DNA of 64,000 nt from Berberis thunbergii (GCA_003290165.1 QNQO01001154.1:62001-126000), one strand, 5' to 3'. Shown: positions 33,801 to 43,064, counted from the first letter of the stretch. A program made the numbers and translations. Notes: a model not told the origin generated them from the sequence alone.

Positions 33801-36800
33801 TCTGATCCCAGGCACCATCCCCTATGCCCATGCCTAGCCACCATAGTTATCACAATGTATATCGTCTTGTGTATCGGAAACCTAAATTTAAGATACGCAA
33901 CTCGCAGGTATCATGTATCTTAAGTTGTAGTGCAAAAATAAATATATAGATATAAAAATATATACCATATATTTAGACATAAAATAAGACATTCAAACAT
34001 GAAGGTCGCAAAAACACTAACATTTATGTGACATATGTACACATATAAGGTCTTTACATCCCTACATCATCCCATGTCGGTGTATTGTAAAATAGTATGT
34101 ACCGTATCGATGAGGCTTAGATGCAATTATGTATCATGTATCATATTATAAAATATTGATAATTATGCTAGCCACAATGATTTTCCTCCAAAGACTATTC
34201 TCTTCTATCCCAAATCACCGAAACTTTTCCTTTTGTCAATAAAAAGGGATTGTATTAAACAAAGGAGATTTATTAAATTGAGGAAGAAATCGGTGAAGAG
34301 TCTCCCTGACCAAATTACCAAGTGTCTAATCCGAGCATGAGTACTATTTTTCGATATACATCAACAAAATAACCCAATAGAAAAGGTATTTTTTTAAAGG
34401 GTGGGCAGGGCTTTTAATGGATAAAAACAAATTAAATACCTTTGACAAGGTTAAAAACCCCGCACTTGTGATAACAACTAACCTATTTATAATGAGATCT
34501 TGTTTGTTGCCAGAAAGTATCTTGTTGCCAAAATGGTTTGAAGATTTGTGATACTATCCAAAAAAAGTCTACTAGCTTAGCAAGTCAGAAATGGCTTAAC
34601 AAAGGAAAAGGTTAGAGGTGAGCTTATTTCAATAAGACGAGTAACACAATGCAAACCCTTAACTTGTGATACCATCCATCACAAGTCTATCAGCTTAGCA
34701 AGCCGACATTGGCGAAAGCAAGAAAATGAGCCTTTGAATCCTAAACTAGTGGCACTATCCGCCAAAAGCCTAAAACAATAGGGCAAAACCATTAGAGCAA
34801 AATAGAAAATGTATATTAGCCCAAAATCGTAAAGTGGTTTCAATCATTCCTTTCGTTGGAGATTTTGTGAATGCACGCTCTTGTTGTATAACCCAGAATA
34901 GTGCAAGAATAAGTCTGTCACACATTCATTATTGTCTTGGTGAGGTTGGCTGGGGAAAACTTCTTGGGTGTTCCATTATGTGAGAGCTCAACGGGAGATT
35001 GGTAATTGGAAATGTGGGATAATTTTAGAGCAGCCAAATGCAGGTAGAATTGACATCCACATGGACGAAGTGAACTTACACTCCGTCATCATATGTTGAA
35101 TGGATTCTTCCACTCATCGAATGACGGACACATGTTAGACATCAACTTGCTTCATTTCACCATGTTAGTAATGTTGAGAATATCATGTATAGCTACCACA
35201 ATAGAAAACAATCTTGGAGGGGTTTGTTTTAGCCAGGTCTTTGCATAGTCTGTGCACAAATGCTGAGATCTTGAAGGTGAATGGTGGGGGATGAGTGGAT
35301 GTCGTCGCTTTTAACCAAGAAAGCTTTGCTTTGGTAGTCCCTGGGTCATCCCACAGTGTGTCATCAAAAATTCTCTACTGAAGTAAATTAAGCTGGTCGA
35401 TCAATTGTTCAGCCTCTATATCAAACAACTCCTGAAGAAATGTACATTCCAAGACTGGCTTTAGTTTTCCATAACACAGAACTTGGACGACATTCTTTGT
35501 CATTACCAGAAACATTACATGGAGCTGGAATTTGTCATTGAAAGGACAGGCCTGAATCCTTGTGGGGCCAAAATCCCATTTGTGAGCTTCATATAACTGT
35601 GGTTACTGAATTATTCTCTATGGTGCATGATTCCCTCCTCTTCTCTAACTATTATCCACAATAATTCTTCATCAAAGGACATTTGAGCAATCCCAAACTT
35701 CCAAATCCATTTTGACAGGAAGGTTTTCTTAAATGCCTTGGGCCTACAAATGCCTAATCCCCCTTTCTCTTTCGTTTAGGTTACACGGTTCCAATTAAAT
35801 GCTTTGAGCCTACAAAAGCCTAATCCATTTCTACAGAGCCTACACATTTGGAGATATATTTTCTATTCCAAATTTCCAATCTAGATAGAATTCCCTCTAA
35901 TATTTGTGTTGATGCTCTCATGTCTTTGACTTAGCTATAAGGGGAAGGTCGAGATAGGTGTAAGACATTCACAAACCCAAACATCTTTCCATTTCATCTA
36001 AATTTGGAATTTAGCCCAACTGTTATTTTTGTAAATTTACTTTTAGGCCAGAACATGCTTCAAACCACATCATGATACTACGCAACACCCTGACTTGATC
36101 CATGTATACCCCCATAATATAATGTTATCATCGTATTGAAGAATGGGGAGTGAATCACTGTCTTCTATGATTCTAAACCCTTCGATCAGCTAGCTTCTTC
36201 TTCTTCTTTGAGGACCATCCTCGTCAAGGCTTAGCCAATGATGGTTCAGATCGGATCGTCACTCTGGAAACCACCAGAAATTATAAAATTGCCAATGGGA
36301 GAGCCATTTATGTTGATAGAGAAACATGTGTAGTACAGGAGTGTGGCTATCCGTCATCGCCATTTCTCACTGTGACCTATTCTGGTCAGCTTGTAAATGA
36401 TGAAGCCTCAGTTAACCAATTTGAAAGCTTTTATGAAATCGAGTTGACACAAAATGCCTTAGCATTTTTACTTAATTCTTGAGTCGATGATTTCATTTAC
36501 AATGAGAGCTCCATCTACCAACTGCCGATCTTGAACTGTTGCTGATTTCAAATGAGAAATCCCCTGGCTAAGAAAATCTTCCAGCCTAGAAGCAAGCACC
36601 TTTGCAATAATTCTGTAGACCGAGGGAATGAGAATAATAGAACAATACTCTTCCATGAGGCAAGCATTTGATTTATTGGGAATAAGAGTTAAAAATATTG
36701 ACTTTGTTGATCTCATCTCCAAATTCATGCTTAATGACAGAAATATATCTGGAAAAGACCAATGGTACCCATCCAGCCCTGGAGCTACATCTGGATAGAA

Positions 36801-39190
36801 CAAGTCCATGGCTCTTTAAGATCCAACCTCCTCGATGATCAATCTGCACTCTATGCTGTCAAGAGTGTCAATGTGACACAGCCAAGGTGCTCAAGGTGCT
36901 ATTTTATTTTAATTTTTTCACATAATGCGTCTCGCCTCAAAATGGATTTTTATAGCATCACAGAGCTCCGCCTCAGGTAGGGCGCAGATGTTGGGGGCAG
37001 TTGGGGTACCAATAACTTTTTTAAAATAAATAAATAAAATATATAAATAACTTGATTTAGTAATTGTTTATTTAATAACCAAATAAAATGGGATTTGCCA
37101 CTTAGGAGAAGATAGAGATGAAAATGGTGACATTAGTTCGGAAGATGATGAAGATATTTGATTTTTACAAGTTATGCACATGGTAGGTTTTAGTTCAAAT
37201 TTAGTTATTTGACTCTTTTTACGAGTACGACTTATTTTGTATAAAGTTTTGTGACCAAAGATGCACGAACTTTTTGGAAAACTTGTTGTGTCAATGTCAC
37301 ACCTATCCGATACCGACACGTGTCAGACACTTAATCAACGTGTCGGCAGGGTCAGACACAGTCAATGTGGTCATCGTGTCGGACACACCTCCGACACCCA
37401 AAAATCGATCAGGACAAAGTTAAGACTTGACAACCAACTTTTTTTATTTTTTTTATTTTTAGGTGGGCTCAAATAACCACCTAATTAAGAAACTTTCAAT
37501 TATGATTTAAGAGTCAAAATAAAAAAAGGCGATGAAAAGCCAATGAAGCATAGATGTAGTCTATGTTTCTTCTCAATCTTTGTCTATTCTTCTGTTTTCT
37601 ACTTCTTTACTTTGCTTTTGTTTTCTTGTGATAAAGAGTCATCTTCTTCTATACTTTTATACCTCTTATTCTCTTTCTCTACTGTTCTTTTTTCATGTTC
37701 TTTTTTATTTTTTCTTACTTGCAATAGAGAGATGAATGCATTGTTTGTACTTCATTTTCATCTTCATACTTCTTATTCTTTTCTATTTAAAATCTTTATT
37801 TATTGAATTGTGTTTATCTTCATATGATTTAATTGAACAAAGGTATGACGTGTCGCCGAGTTCTAGTTTTTCTAAAATTGTCAAGTCAGCATGTCGTGAC
37901 TGTGTCTGATACGACGCGCGCTTCCATGACCGTATATCCTAGTTTGTGACTTATTATGGGGGTAGTTTTCTATGATGACTCGTGAGAAACTTCTGCTAAT
38001 AGAGTAGCTATTAAGCTATTACAGATTATAAATATACTGAAATTTAAAAATATTGACTATATACTTATTACTTAGGGGTTATTGCTTTCATTCTTGGTTT
38101 TTTCACTAGTTATGTGATGTTTAAGATACTAGAAGGAATTAGGAACATGCTTAAGCAATGTAAAGAATGCTATGTTTCTGAGGCATGAGAACACATGCAC
38201 CCTGTCATATATACATGCAGGTTTGAAAACCGCTCCACCACCCCTCCTCCTCCTCCTCCAACATAAGAACACATGCACCCTACCCTATCATATATACATG
38301 CTATAGCCTTATACAAGTAAAGTAATCATCCAGACCTGTCTCATGAGGCCCATGCTCCAAGCTTATTATAGGTATTAATAGTAGTGGCTAAATGAAAGGA
38401 AATCTAGATGGGAGTAGAAGCATATAAGCATTCATGTAGAAAGCTACGATCTGAGCATTTTGAACAGAGTTACAGAAATAAATAATTAACTCACCAGATA
38501 AATCTATTGAGGGATCATTGTAGGAGTTCATGGCAGCTGCCCAACCTGGATAAATTAAGAATTAAAGAAATGAGTTGGTGGAGTAATTTGATTAAGATTG
38601 GGAAGTAATGGGTAGTGAGTGAAAGAGAGAAAGCATTGCATTGTATTGCATTGAAGTGGGGGCATACGGTGAGTCAAGAACTGAGCAGCGACACTGCGAC
38701 CACAACCATGAATACTTATTAGCCCTGGATGTGGCTGTGAGTGTTGGGGGTTTACAATTTCATGGCTGCCACCGTGGAGTAGTGGGATGTTTCTTGAAGA
38801 AGCCGGTTGAGTATTCCTCTCTCCTCCCTCGTTCCCCAAAAAAGGGTTGTTGTTGTTGTTGCTGTTTGTCCTATCAAATCGATCTGCTCAAATAAATACA
38901 AGTTAATAAGCGAGTGAGTTGTTAATAGTAATAGATAGATAGATAGATATATTACCTCCGGATTTACGCCTACTGAGAACACGGTTCCTGCATTGACATC
39001 CAGAGAGAGGAAGCAAAATGAAAATGAAATTGAAAAGAGAGAAATAGATGATTGAATTGAAGAGATGCAGTGCAGTGTAGCAACCAACCTACCTTTGGCT
39101 GGGAGGAGCATATCGCCTCACAGTGGCAGTGGCAGTGGCGGTAGAGGTAGCCGTTGTGGAATCTTGTGGAGCAGCAGCGTTATCGATCAT
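21832..39190 (-). CDS. Conserved plant protein of unknown function, 174 aa, six exons, 16.4-kb intron
   Basis: Exons on the minus strand: 39190-39093, 38987-38956, 38883-38668, 38545-38495, 22056-21992, 21894-21832. All introns are GT-AG, phases match at every junction and the frame is open for 525 nt (174 codons plus TAA). The N-terminus is Ala/Thr-rich (MIDNAAAPQDSTT), then RRYAPPSQRNRVLSRRKSG, an Asn run, a Ser/His-rich middle (PGLISIHGCGRS), RWAAAMNSYNDPSIDLSERP, VMYSGSNASAWGH and a hydrophilic end. I recognise it as a small plant-wide family of unknown function from the RRYAPP, SERPVMYSGS and SAWGH motifs; no enzyme domain or membrane segment is seen. The gene looks intact despite the transposon-filled fourth intron. 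Confidence 0.85.
21992..22056 (-). CDS. Unknown conserved gene, exon 5
   Basis: 65 nt encoding ERPVMYSGSNASAW then GHSRLSHQ. Acceptor TGGACAG, donor CAG|GTGAGA. The SLSE|RPVMYS junction with exon 4 is what ties this exon to a gene 16 kb away. Confidence 0.85.
22157..22215. repeat. Palindromic short tandem repeat
   Basis: AGGTTCCACTAGAACCT (a 6-bp stem with a 5-base loop) occurs at 22157-22173 and 22181-22197, with a partial third copy from 22203. It is followed by AGT trinucleotides. It lies about 100 nt upstream of the exon 5 acceptor on the minus strand. Confidence 0.85.
22960..23230 (+). mobile_element. LINE 3' relic
   Basis: Broken frames read like the extreme C-terminus of LINE ORF2 (LWRERNN-type segment near 23040). 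The MITE at 23241 follows directly. Confidence 0.5.
23241..23643. mobile_element. hAT MITE, TIR CAGTGTTCTAAAAA, perfect 8-bp TSD
   Basis: Ends CAGTGTTCTAAAAA and TTTTTTAGAACACTG; flanked on both sides by CTTTTGGT (23233-23240, 23644-23651). 403 bp, no ORF; subterminal CGCCTAGGCGG words. It is the best copy of the family also seen at 942-1209, 48128-48415 and, by its right end, 4905-5441 and 44026-44375. Confidence 0.93.
24891..26785 (+). pseudogene. hAT transposase (BED finger + DUF659), nonsense-mutated and 3'-truncated
   Basis: Likely exon 1 24891-24912 (MASSSTP, donor GTACTT), intron to a TTCTTTCTCTTCAG acceptor near 25248, then a long open frame. BED zinc finger: DDLWKHVTRLGRP, WKCNYC (25430-25447), RLKHHLLKISGHG. 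Core: TIVCDGWTDSQRRS with the first catalytic Asp, VVQVITDNTPVCKAAG with the second, WTPCVVHTLNLALK. A TGA at 26600 interrupts; the same frame continues with ILLDDLWWDKVDYVL to TAA 26783, where LINE sequence takes over. The C-terminal dimerisation region is missing, so this copy cannot make a complete transposase. The start exon is inferred. Confidence 0.87.
26790..27680 (-). mobile_element. LINE (L1-type) reverse-transcriptase fragment inside the hAT element
   Basis: Minus strand from 27680: GGWRLELEF and EEILDALKSC (region before the RT), then IPKKDGLGSIEDFRLVSLVN, LDSIRGANQGAFVKDRQILD, and near 26850 LQMIHCTFLDDDWDQ, which stands where the FADD catalytic motif should be. Frameshifts and stops throughout. 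It replaces the 3' part of the transposase. Confidence 0.82.
27810..28100. repeat. Dispersed repeat, copy 2 (first at 2350-2512)
   Basis: Same ordered words as 2350-2512 (AACTCCTTGATTT, GACGTGTATA, TTTCAGCTTGATTC, AATCCTTGA, CACTGCTCC), with an extra internal stretch of about 130 bp. Confidence 0.55.
28148..28265. mobile_element. Second hAT end nested in the composite element
   Basis: GGATGCACAAACTCGGATATG followed by GTGTCGGATACGGATACGACAC and GGCGATTTGACGACACGG resembles the subterminal region of the outer element. It marks either a nested element or the junction between two copies. Confidence 0.5.
29574..32209. mobile_element. DNA transposon with TIR GGGGGCTAATAAAGG
   Basis: Left end GGGGGCTAATAAAGGCAGAG; right end on the other strand GGGGGCTAATAAAGGTGGAT. 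Inside the TIRs a pyrimidine-rich left part (29700-29950) faces a purine-rich right part (30490-30720 plus 31978-32060). Its right arm is split by the element at 30715-31966. No transposase; no clear TSD. Confidence 0.7.
30715..31966. mobile_element. Nested DNA element within 29574-32209
   Basis: An 11-bp direct repeat GGTGGGAGTTG flanks it (30704-30714, 31967-31977). The ends are weakly inverted (GGTAGTTAAATCG against CTGAGTTATTAAATCG). CGATTTA/ACTCGGC motifs near the right end are hAT-like. A 3' AG plus short open frame at 30929-31103 may be a leftover exon. 1252 bp, non-autonomous. Confidence 0.65.
32210..33369. other. Intronic, no gene recognised
   Basis: GTGTCCATGTATTT repeats (32267, 32328) and CCCCTATAAAAA words suggest another repeat near 32220-32400. 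The rest shows no recognisable domain. Confidence 0.45.
33370..34230 (-). mobile_element. LINE ORF2 C-terminal fragment, split by a MITE
   Basis: Minus-strand broken frames read FGRYFVWSQLSEVFPMLYSI and SDHKRSLIQEVISL, the region following the LINE reverse transcriptase. The MITE 33842-34167 interrupts it. Confidence 0.6.
33842..34167. mobile_element. hAT MITE with perfect 8-bp TSD
   Basis: Ends CATAGTTATCA and, on the other strand, CATAATTATCA. Flanked on both sides by CTAGCCAC (33834-33841, 34168-34175). 326 bp, AT-rich, rich in GTATC/GATAC words, no ORF. A different family from the CAGTGTTCTAAAAA MITEs. Confidence 0.88.
34850..36835 (-). mobile_element. LINE (L1-type) ORF2 relic
   Basis: Minus strand: VAPGLDGYHWSFP and FLTLIPNKSN then SVYRIIAKVLASRLED, QDRQLVDGALIVNEIIDSRI (RT fingers/palm start, 36470-36835). 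After a gap comes LPILQYDDNIILWG near 36150 at the catalytic FADD position, and KGGLGICRPKAFKKTFLSKW near 35770. The tail toward 34850 is more decayed. The stretch that should hold the middle of the palm is replaced by the ORF at 36177-36482 on the other strand. Confidence 0.8.
36177..36482 (+). other. Exon-like ORF of unknown origin within a LINE
   Basis: 101 codons open from the stop at 36174 to TGA 36480. The sequence has protein-like composition: SFFFFEDHPRQGLANDGSDR, IVTLETTRNYKIANGRAIYV, ECGYPSSPFLTVTYSGQLV, NQFESFYEIEL. It starts without Met. The opposite strand has several stops and is not RT. I do not recognise the family; a piece of a host gene carried or captured by transposition is one reading. 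Confidence 0.45.
36868..37000. repeat. GAGGCG/CGCCTCA repeat fragment
   Basis: CTCGCCTCAAAATG and CTCCGCCTCAGG words as at 8640-8770. No ends were defined. Confidence 0.35.
37270..37945. mobile_element. hAT-like non-autonomous element, ends imprecise
   Basis: Left part CACACCTATCCGATACCGACA, CGTGTCAGACAC, CGTGTCGGACACACC; right part GACGTGTCGCCGAG, GTGTCTGATACGACGCG in inverted sense. The interior is T-rich. It resembles the ends of 24457-29263 but the exact termini were not found. Confidence 0.5.
38495..38545 (-). CDS. Unknown conserved gene, exon 4
   Basis: 51 nt encoding RWAAAMNSYNDPSIDLS. Acceptor TATCCAG, donor CTG|GTGAGT; the 16.4-kb intron begins here. Confidence 0.85.
38668..38883 (-). 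CDS. Unknown conserved gene, exon 3
   Basis: Encodes DRFDRTNSNNNNPFLGNEGG, ERNTQPASSRNIPLLHGGSH and HPGLISIHGCGRSVAAQFLT. Acceptor GAGCAG, donor ACC|GTATGC. The Asn codons form an AAC repeat. Open sequence past the donor is intron. Confidence 0.83.
38956..38987 (-). CDS. Unknown conserved gene, exon 2 (32 nt)
   Basis: Encodes RNRVLSRRKSG, a basic stretch. Acceptor AATGCAG, donor GAG|GTAATA. Too short to be found without the flanking phases. Confidence 0.82.
39093..39190 (-). CDS. Unknown conserved gene, exon 1 with start codon
   Basis: ATG at 39190-39188; MIDNAAAPQDSTTATSTATA then VRRYAPPSQ. The (ACT GCC)n part makes an Ala-Thr repeat. Donor AAAG|GTAGGT, phase 2. An in-frame upstream stop (TAA, 39196-39194) supports this start. 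Confidence 0.85.
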
Positions 39191-39602
39191 TTTTACTAAA
39201 GATTACTATTTAAACTAGTACAACTACTACTGCGACTACTTTACCACCCAATCACTCAAAACACCACTCCACACATCTCTCTCTCGTCTTCTGCTCTCCT
39301 TCTTCCTTCCTCACCACACTACGGAGGAGGAGAGCCTTGTTTTGACTTGGAGAGAAAAAATGAATAAGGAAAATGCAAAAACTATTGAAAGGCAAAAAGG
39401 TCAAAAAAGGAAAGGTAAAAAAAATCCCGAATATTATTGGAAAATGCAAAAACTATTGATTTGATACCCTGTACCAAACCTTTCTTGAATTTATGTTGAG
39501 ATCCCTAGAGGCCACCAAGTGACCATTTTCTCAAATTGATACAAATCCTTAGAGACGACCAAGTCACAAAATAAGCTAATCTCTCAACCCTTTTTTTTTT
39601 TT
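39191..39602. other. Upstream region of the unknown conserved gene
   Basis: Upstream of the minus-strand ATG lies a CT/GA-rich stretch (39270-39320) and a purine-rich stretch (39350-39430). Motif TTTAAATAG lies close to the ATG. The transcription start cannot be placed. Confidence 0.35.
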
Positions 39603-40966
39603 GGTTCCTCTTAATTTGTTAAGTTCCCTAAACTTTATCTTAATCTGTATAGGCCATATTGTTGCACATGTATTATTGGATAAAATGTGTGAAAGGAAAT
39701 ATATCCCCTTTTAATCTTTGCTATTGTTTTTTTTTATTTTTATCTATGCCCGAAATGAAAGGTAGGTCTTGAAACTTCTTAGTCAGTATCATTGATGTTA
39801 TTTTATTTCCTCCATATACAGAGTTATATGGCGTTCAATATACAAAAATGCTTTTGATGAACTTTTGATCTAGGGGACATTTTTTATGCTATTGTATTTT
39901 TGTGTATCTTATATTTATGTCTCTATGTAGTAGTCTTTTTAGATGTCAAAGGGGTATATCTTCAACTCATATTTTAGTTCATGTAATATCTAAGTGTTGG
40001 TTGTATCGATACAAACTTTTAAACATACTAAATTGCTTGGTACTGGTTAGTCTGTATTAGACATCGGTGATGGTTTCAGTATTTTTTTAGCACCAGTATA
40101 CTGTAAGACATAACCGTTTTATGAACTGTTTGGTTAATCCATATTTGTTACTAGTATAGATTATTCAATACATTTTCCTTATAAGTTAACAACCCATTGA
40201 ACCCACTTCTATAACCTACATTAATTGATTGCATTAGGGTTAACTCACGTATTTTTATCAATTTAATACAAAAACACAAATTTTGAGATGACATTAACTT
40301 TAATTTTGTCGACAAAGTGATCAGTCTATCTTACAATAACTAAGGTAATTGGGTATATATAGTCAATGGCATGACAGCTCAACGGTTGAAGCTTGGCAGA
40401 TGGTACCACTTGGTCATGGGTTCGAACCCAACTTGCGGCATCTTTATCAGTTTTATGGTGTGTTGACCAGTTCTGGTCTTTAATGGGTTCTGGGATCCTA
40501 TAAAAACTCTGCTCGCCTTCCAAAAAAGGTAATTGGGTATTTGTCTCATTAAGTTACTTTAGTTTCGAATCGAAGAGCATAACATTTCTTCTTTTCCGAG
40601 TCACGAGCGAATCTAAACTTTGGATATTAATGATAACTTCAATGTCTCCAATCCAATCTAATTCACAACTCGAATTTAGTGGCTTGCTAAGAGTTGAAAA
40701 GCAAAACCGTTTGTTTCAATGACGACTATAATACACTCGTGACATATGCCTTCTTGTTCATGTCACTCTTGCATATTTAGTTTAGAGCCTAAGATCATGA
40801 CACTTTTTCTATTTTAGCGGCACGAGCGAACTTAAACTTTGGATTTCAAACATTGACTTCAATGTCAGCAATATTCAAATCCAATTCACGACTTGAATTT
40901 AGTTATATAGAAAGTTGAACAACAAAACCATATTCTTTCAACAAGAGTGACAAATGAATTGTTATT
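39603..40966. repeat. Unclassified dispersed repeat block, copy R1
   Basis: Aligns in the same orientation with 62810-64000 (shared runs TTTGTTAAGTTC, GGACATTTTT-like, TCTAAGTGTTGGTTGTATCGAT, CATCGGTGATGGTTTCAGTA, ACCCACTTCTATAACCTACA, GATTGCATTAGGG). Once the SINE at 40357-40525 plus one TSD is removed, the lengths agree (about 1180 and 1191). No ORF. Confidence 0.88.
40357..40525 (+). mobile_element. tRNA-type SINE with 15-bp target duplication
   Basis: 169 bp with an A-box-like CAGCTCAACGGTTGAAGC and a B-box GGTTCGAACCC (near 40420) spaced as in pol III promoters. It ends CCTTCCAAAAAA. Flanked by AAGGTAATTGGGTAT (40342-40356 and 40526-40540). The related sites at 63549 and 42197 lack the insert. 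Confidence 0.9.
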
Positions 40967-41620
40967 CGTGTCACTATTGCACATTTAGTTTCAATTGAAG
41001 AGCAATAAACTTTTTCTATTTTTGGGGCACGAGCAAACCTAAACTTGGATTTCAGACATTAACTTTGATGTCTCCAATCTAATTAACAACTAAAATTTAG
41101 CTATATTAGGAGTTGAACGACGGAACCATTTTCTTCAATAATGACTACAATGCACTGATGACAGATGACTCATTGTTTGTGTCACCCTTGCATATTTAGT
41201 TTTGAATCGAAGAGCACGACACTTCTTCTATTTTAGGGGCTAGCCTAAACTTCAGATTTCAGACATTAACTTCGATGTCTCCAATCCAATTCACAACTTG
41301 AATTTAGTTATATCAATAGTTGAGCTACGAAAACCATTTTATTTCAACGATTACGATAATACATTGATGAGATATGGCTTGTTGGACATGTCATTCTTGC
41401 ATATTTAATTTCAAACTGAAAAACATGACATTTCTTTTGTGTTCCAAAGAACATGACATTTTTTTAGGGCCATCAATTAAACCTAATCCTTGATGTCTTC
41501 AATTCAACTCAATTCACAACTCGAACTTAGTTAGATTAAGAGTTGAGCGATAAACCATTTTCTTTCAACGGCGACTACAATATACTGATGAGAGATGACG
41601 TGTTGAAAATAATGTATTTC
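40560..41620. repeat. Tandem array of about 210-bp units
   Basis: Units marked by AGAGCA(T/C)GACAC-TTCTTCTATTTTAGGG, then GATTTCAGACATTAACTTC, GATGTCTCCAATCCAATTCAC and TTGAATTTAGTTATAT. They start near 40577, 40795, 41001, 41212 and 41425. Divergence between units is high, so the array is old. Confidence 0.85.
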
Positions 41621-41809
41621 TATTATAAAGGTTTAATGTATTTTAATTATAAACTTAGAGGCGACGTCATTTCTTGTGTACAACTTCTGAGTAATACGGG
41701 TGAAAAGTTGAATGAGTTCTTTGTAAAATAGTGGGAGATATATAAGTTTGTTACATCAACAATGCTAGTTCTCAACACGTAATTACTTCTGTTGTTCCTC
41801 ATATTTTGG

Positions 41810-42350
41810 ATGTCAAAGGTGCATCTATTGCTCATGTTTTGTGGATGTAATACAAAATGTTGGTTGTGCTAATGGAATTGACACGAATTTTTAACGTTTT
41901 GTGGTACTAAATCGTTTTGTATTGGTTAACCTTTAGTAAGCACCAATTATGGTAACAATATATTTTTAATTCCTGTATAGATCTGGACATACTGTTTCAT
42001 GAATTAATTAGCTAATCGGTAAAGATTATAATATTTTTTCCTTACTAATTAATAGTCCAACGAAACCCTTTCACGACCAAGATAAATTTTAATAGTGAGT
42101 TGATTTGCTTATTTTTCTCAACTTAGTACAAAAACACCTATACTGACTTAAATTTTGTCTACAAATTAGTAATCAATTTAGTTTCAATTACTAATGTAAT
42201 TGTAGATTTGTCCCATCCCATTATTTTAGTTTCAAACCAATGAGCATGACACTTCAAATTTATTTAGATTTGTGTCTTCGATGAGCATGACATGACACTA
42301 TTTATTTTTTAGGCCACAAATAAACCTAAACTTTGGATTTTAAAGATTAA
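41810..42350. repeat. Repeat block copy R3 plus one further unit
   Basis: Resembles the header of R1 in the same order (GATGTCAAAGG, TGTTGGTTGTG, TACTAAATCGTTTTGTATTGG, CAATTTAGTTTCAATTACTAA) and ends in one tandem unit (GAGCATGACAT... CTAAACTTTGGATTT). Confidence 0.7.
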
Positions 42351-42538
42351 ATTTGATGTCTCTGAGGATGAGAGAGCCAAAGTCAGCTTCATCTCCTTGC
42401 TGCTCATGCCTCTTTCGGACGCACTCAGTCCTGCATTTATCGAAGGCAATGGCCTGTTCTCCAATGAGGTCAGTAGGGTGGGCCAAACACTGACCCAATG
42501 TGATATATGCTTCAATTTTGTGTACCCAAATAGCAAAT

Positions 42539-42565
42539 AACCCTAACCCTAACCCTAACCCTAAC
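42539..42565. repeat. Telomere-like hexamer tract (CCCTAA)4
   Basis: AACCCT repeated four times. The unit is 6 bp, whereas the common plant telomere unit is CCCTAAA. It is too short for a telomere and lies between the repeat block and the SKIP35 3' side. Confidence 0.9.
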
Positions 42566-42635
42566 TAAACTCTTTTACACGTGTGCAAACTAAGCAAAAA
42601 AACGGTGGTTTCCTCTAGCATCAAGTTCCATAATT

Positions 42636-42641
42636 TTTATT
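42636..42641 (-). terminator. Possible polyadenylation signal of SKIP35
   Basis: AATAAA on the minus strand, 424 nt past the corrected stop. A longer 3' UTR than usual, so only a candidate. Confidence 0.25.
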
Positions 42642-43064
42642 CATGATGGCACTTTTGGGATTAGACCATATAAACTCTACGCAGAAACAACCACAATAAG
42701 TACTACAAAGTTGGGGACACGGCCATGCTCAACCATTTGAAATAACACACGTAGTACAATATTGACAGAGCATCACATCTTCAAAGGATCGCTTTATCCT
42801 CCTAGCCACTTCACATTATTTGATAATTTTCACATACAAATCTTTTCTTTTCTTTTTCACATACTATTCACACAGCAAATCAGTATGCATGACCGTTATA
42901 GAAATAGAATATGCAGAGATATGAGATTTAGATTGAAGTATACGACAGGAAACAACCACTTGATAGGCTATCACCTTCCAAGCTAATGTGTTATCATTGT
43001 CATTTAGGTAAATGGTTTTGGAAAGATAGGTAAATAAAACAGAAAATGGAGAAAGCACGGCTCC

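Larger units (their letters stand above)
22057..38494 (-). other. 16.4-kb intron of the unknown conserved gene
   Basis: Delimited by exon 4 donor and exon 5 acceptor. Contents, described below: palindromic repeats, LINE pieces, three MITEs, a 4.8-kb hAT element with an inserted LINE, and a nested pair of DNA elements. No independent host gene was recognised inside. Confidence 0.82.

Noticed and set aside
40380..40435. tRNA gene
   Set aside because: The A- and B-box-like motifs belong to a 169-bp element with A-rich tail and target duplications; no cloverleaf with acceptor stem closes, so it is a SINE.
42539..42565. Chromosome end
   Set aside because: Only four hexamer units, with normal gene-bearing sequence on both sides.
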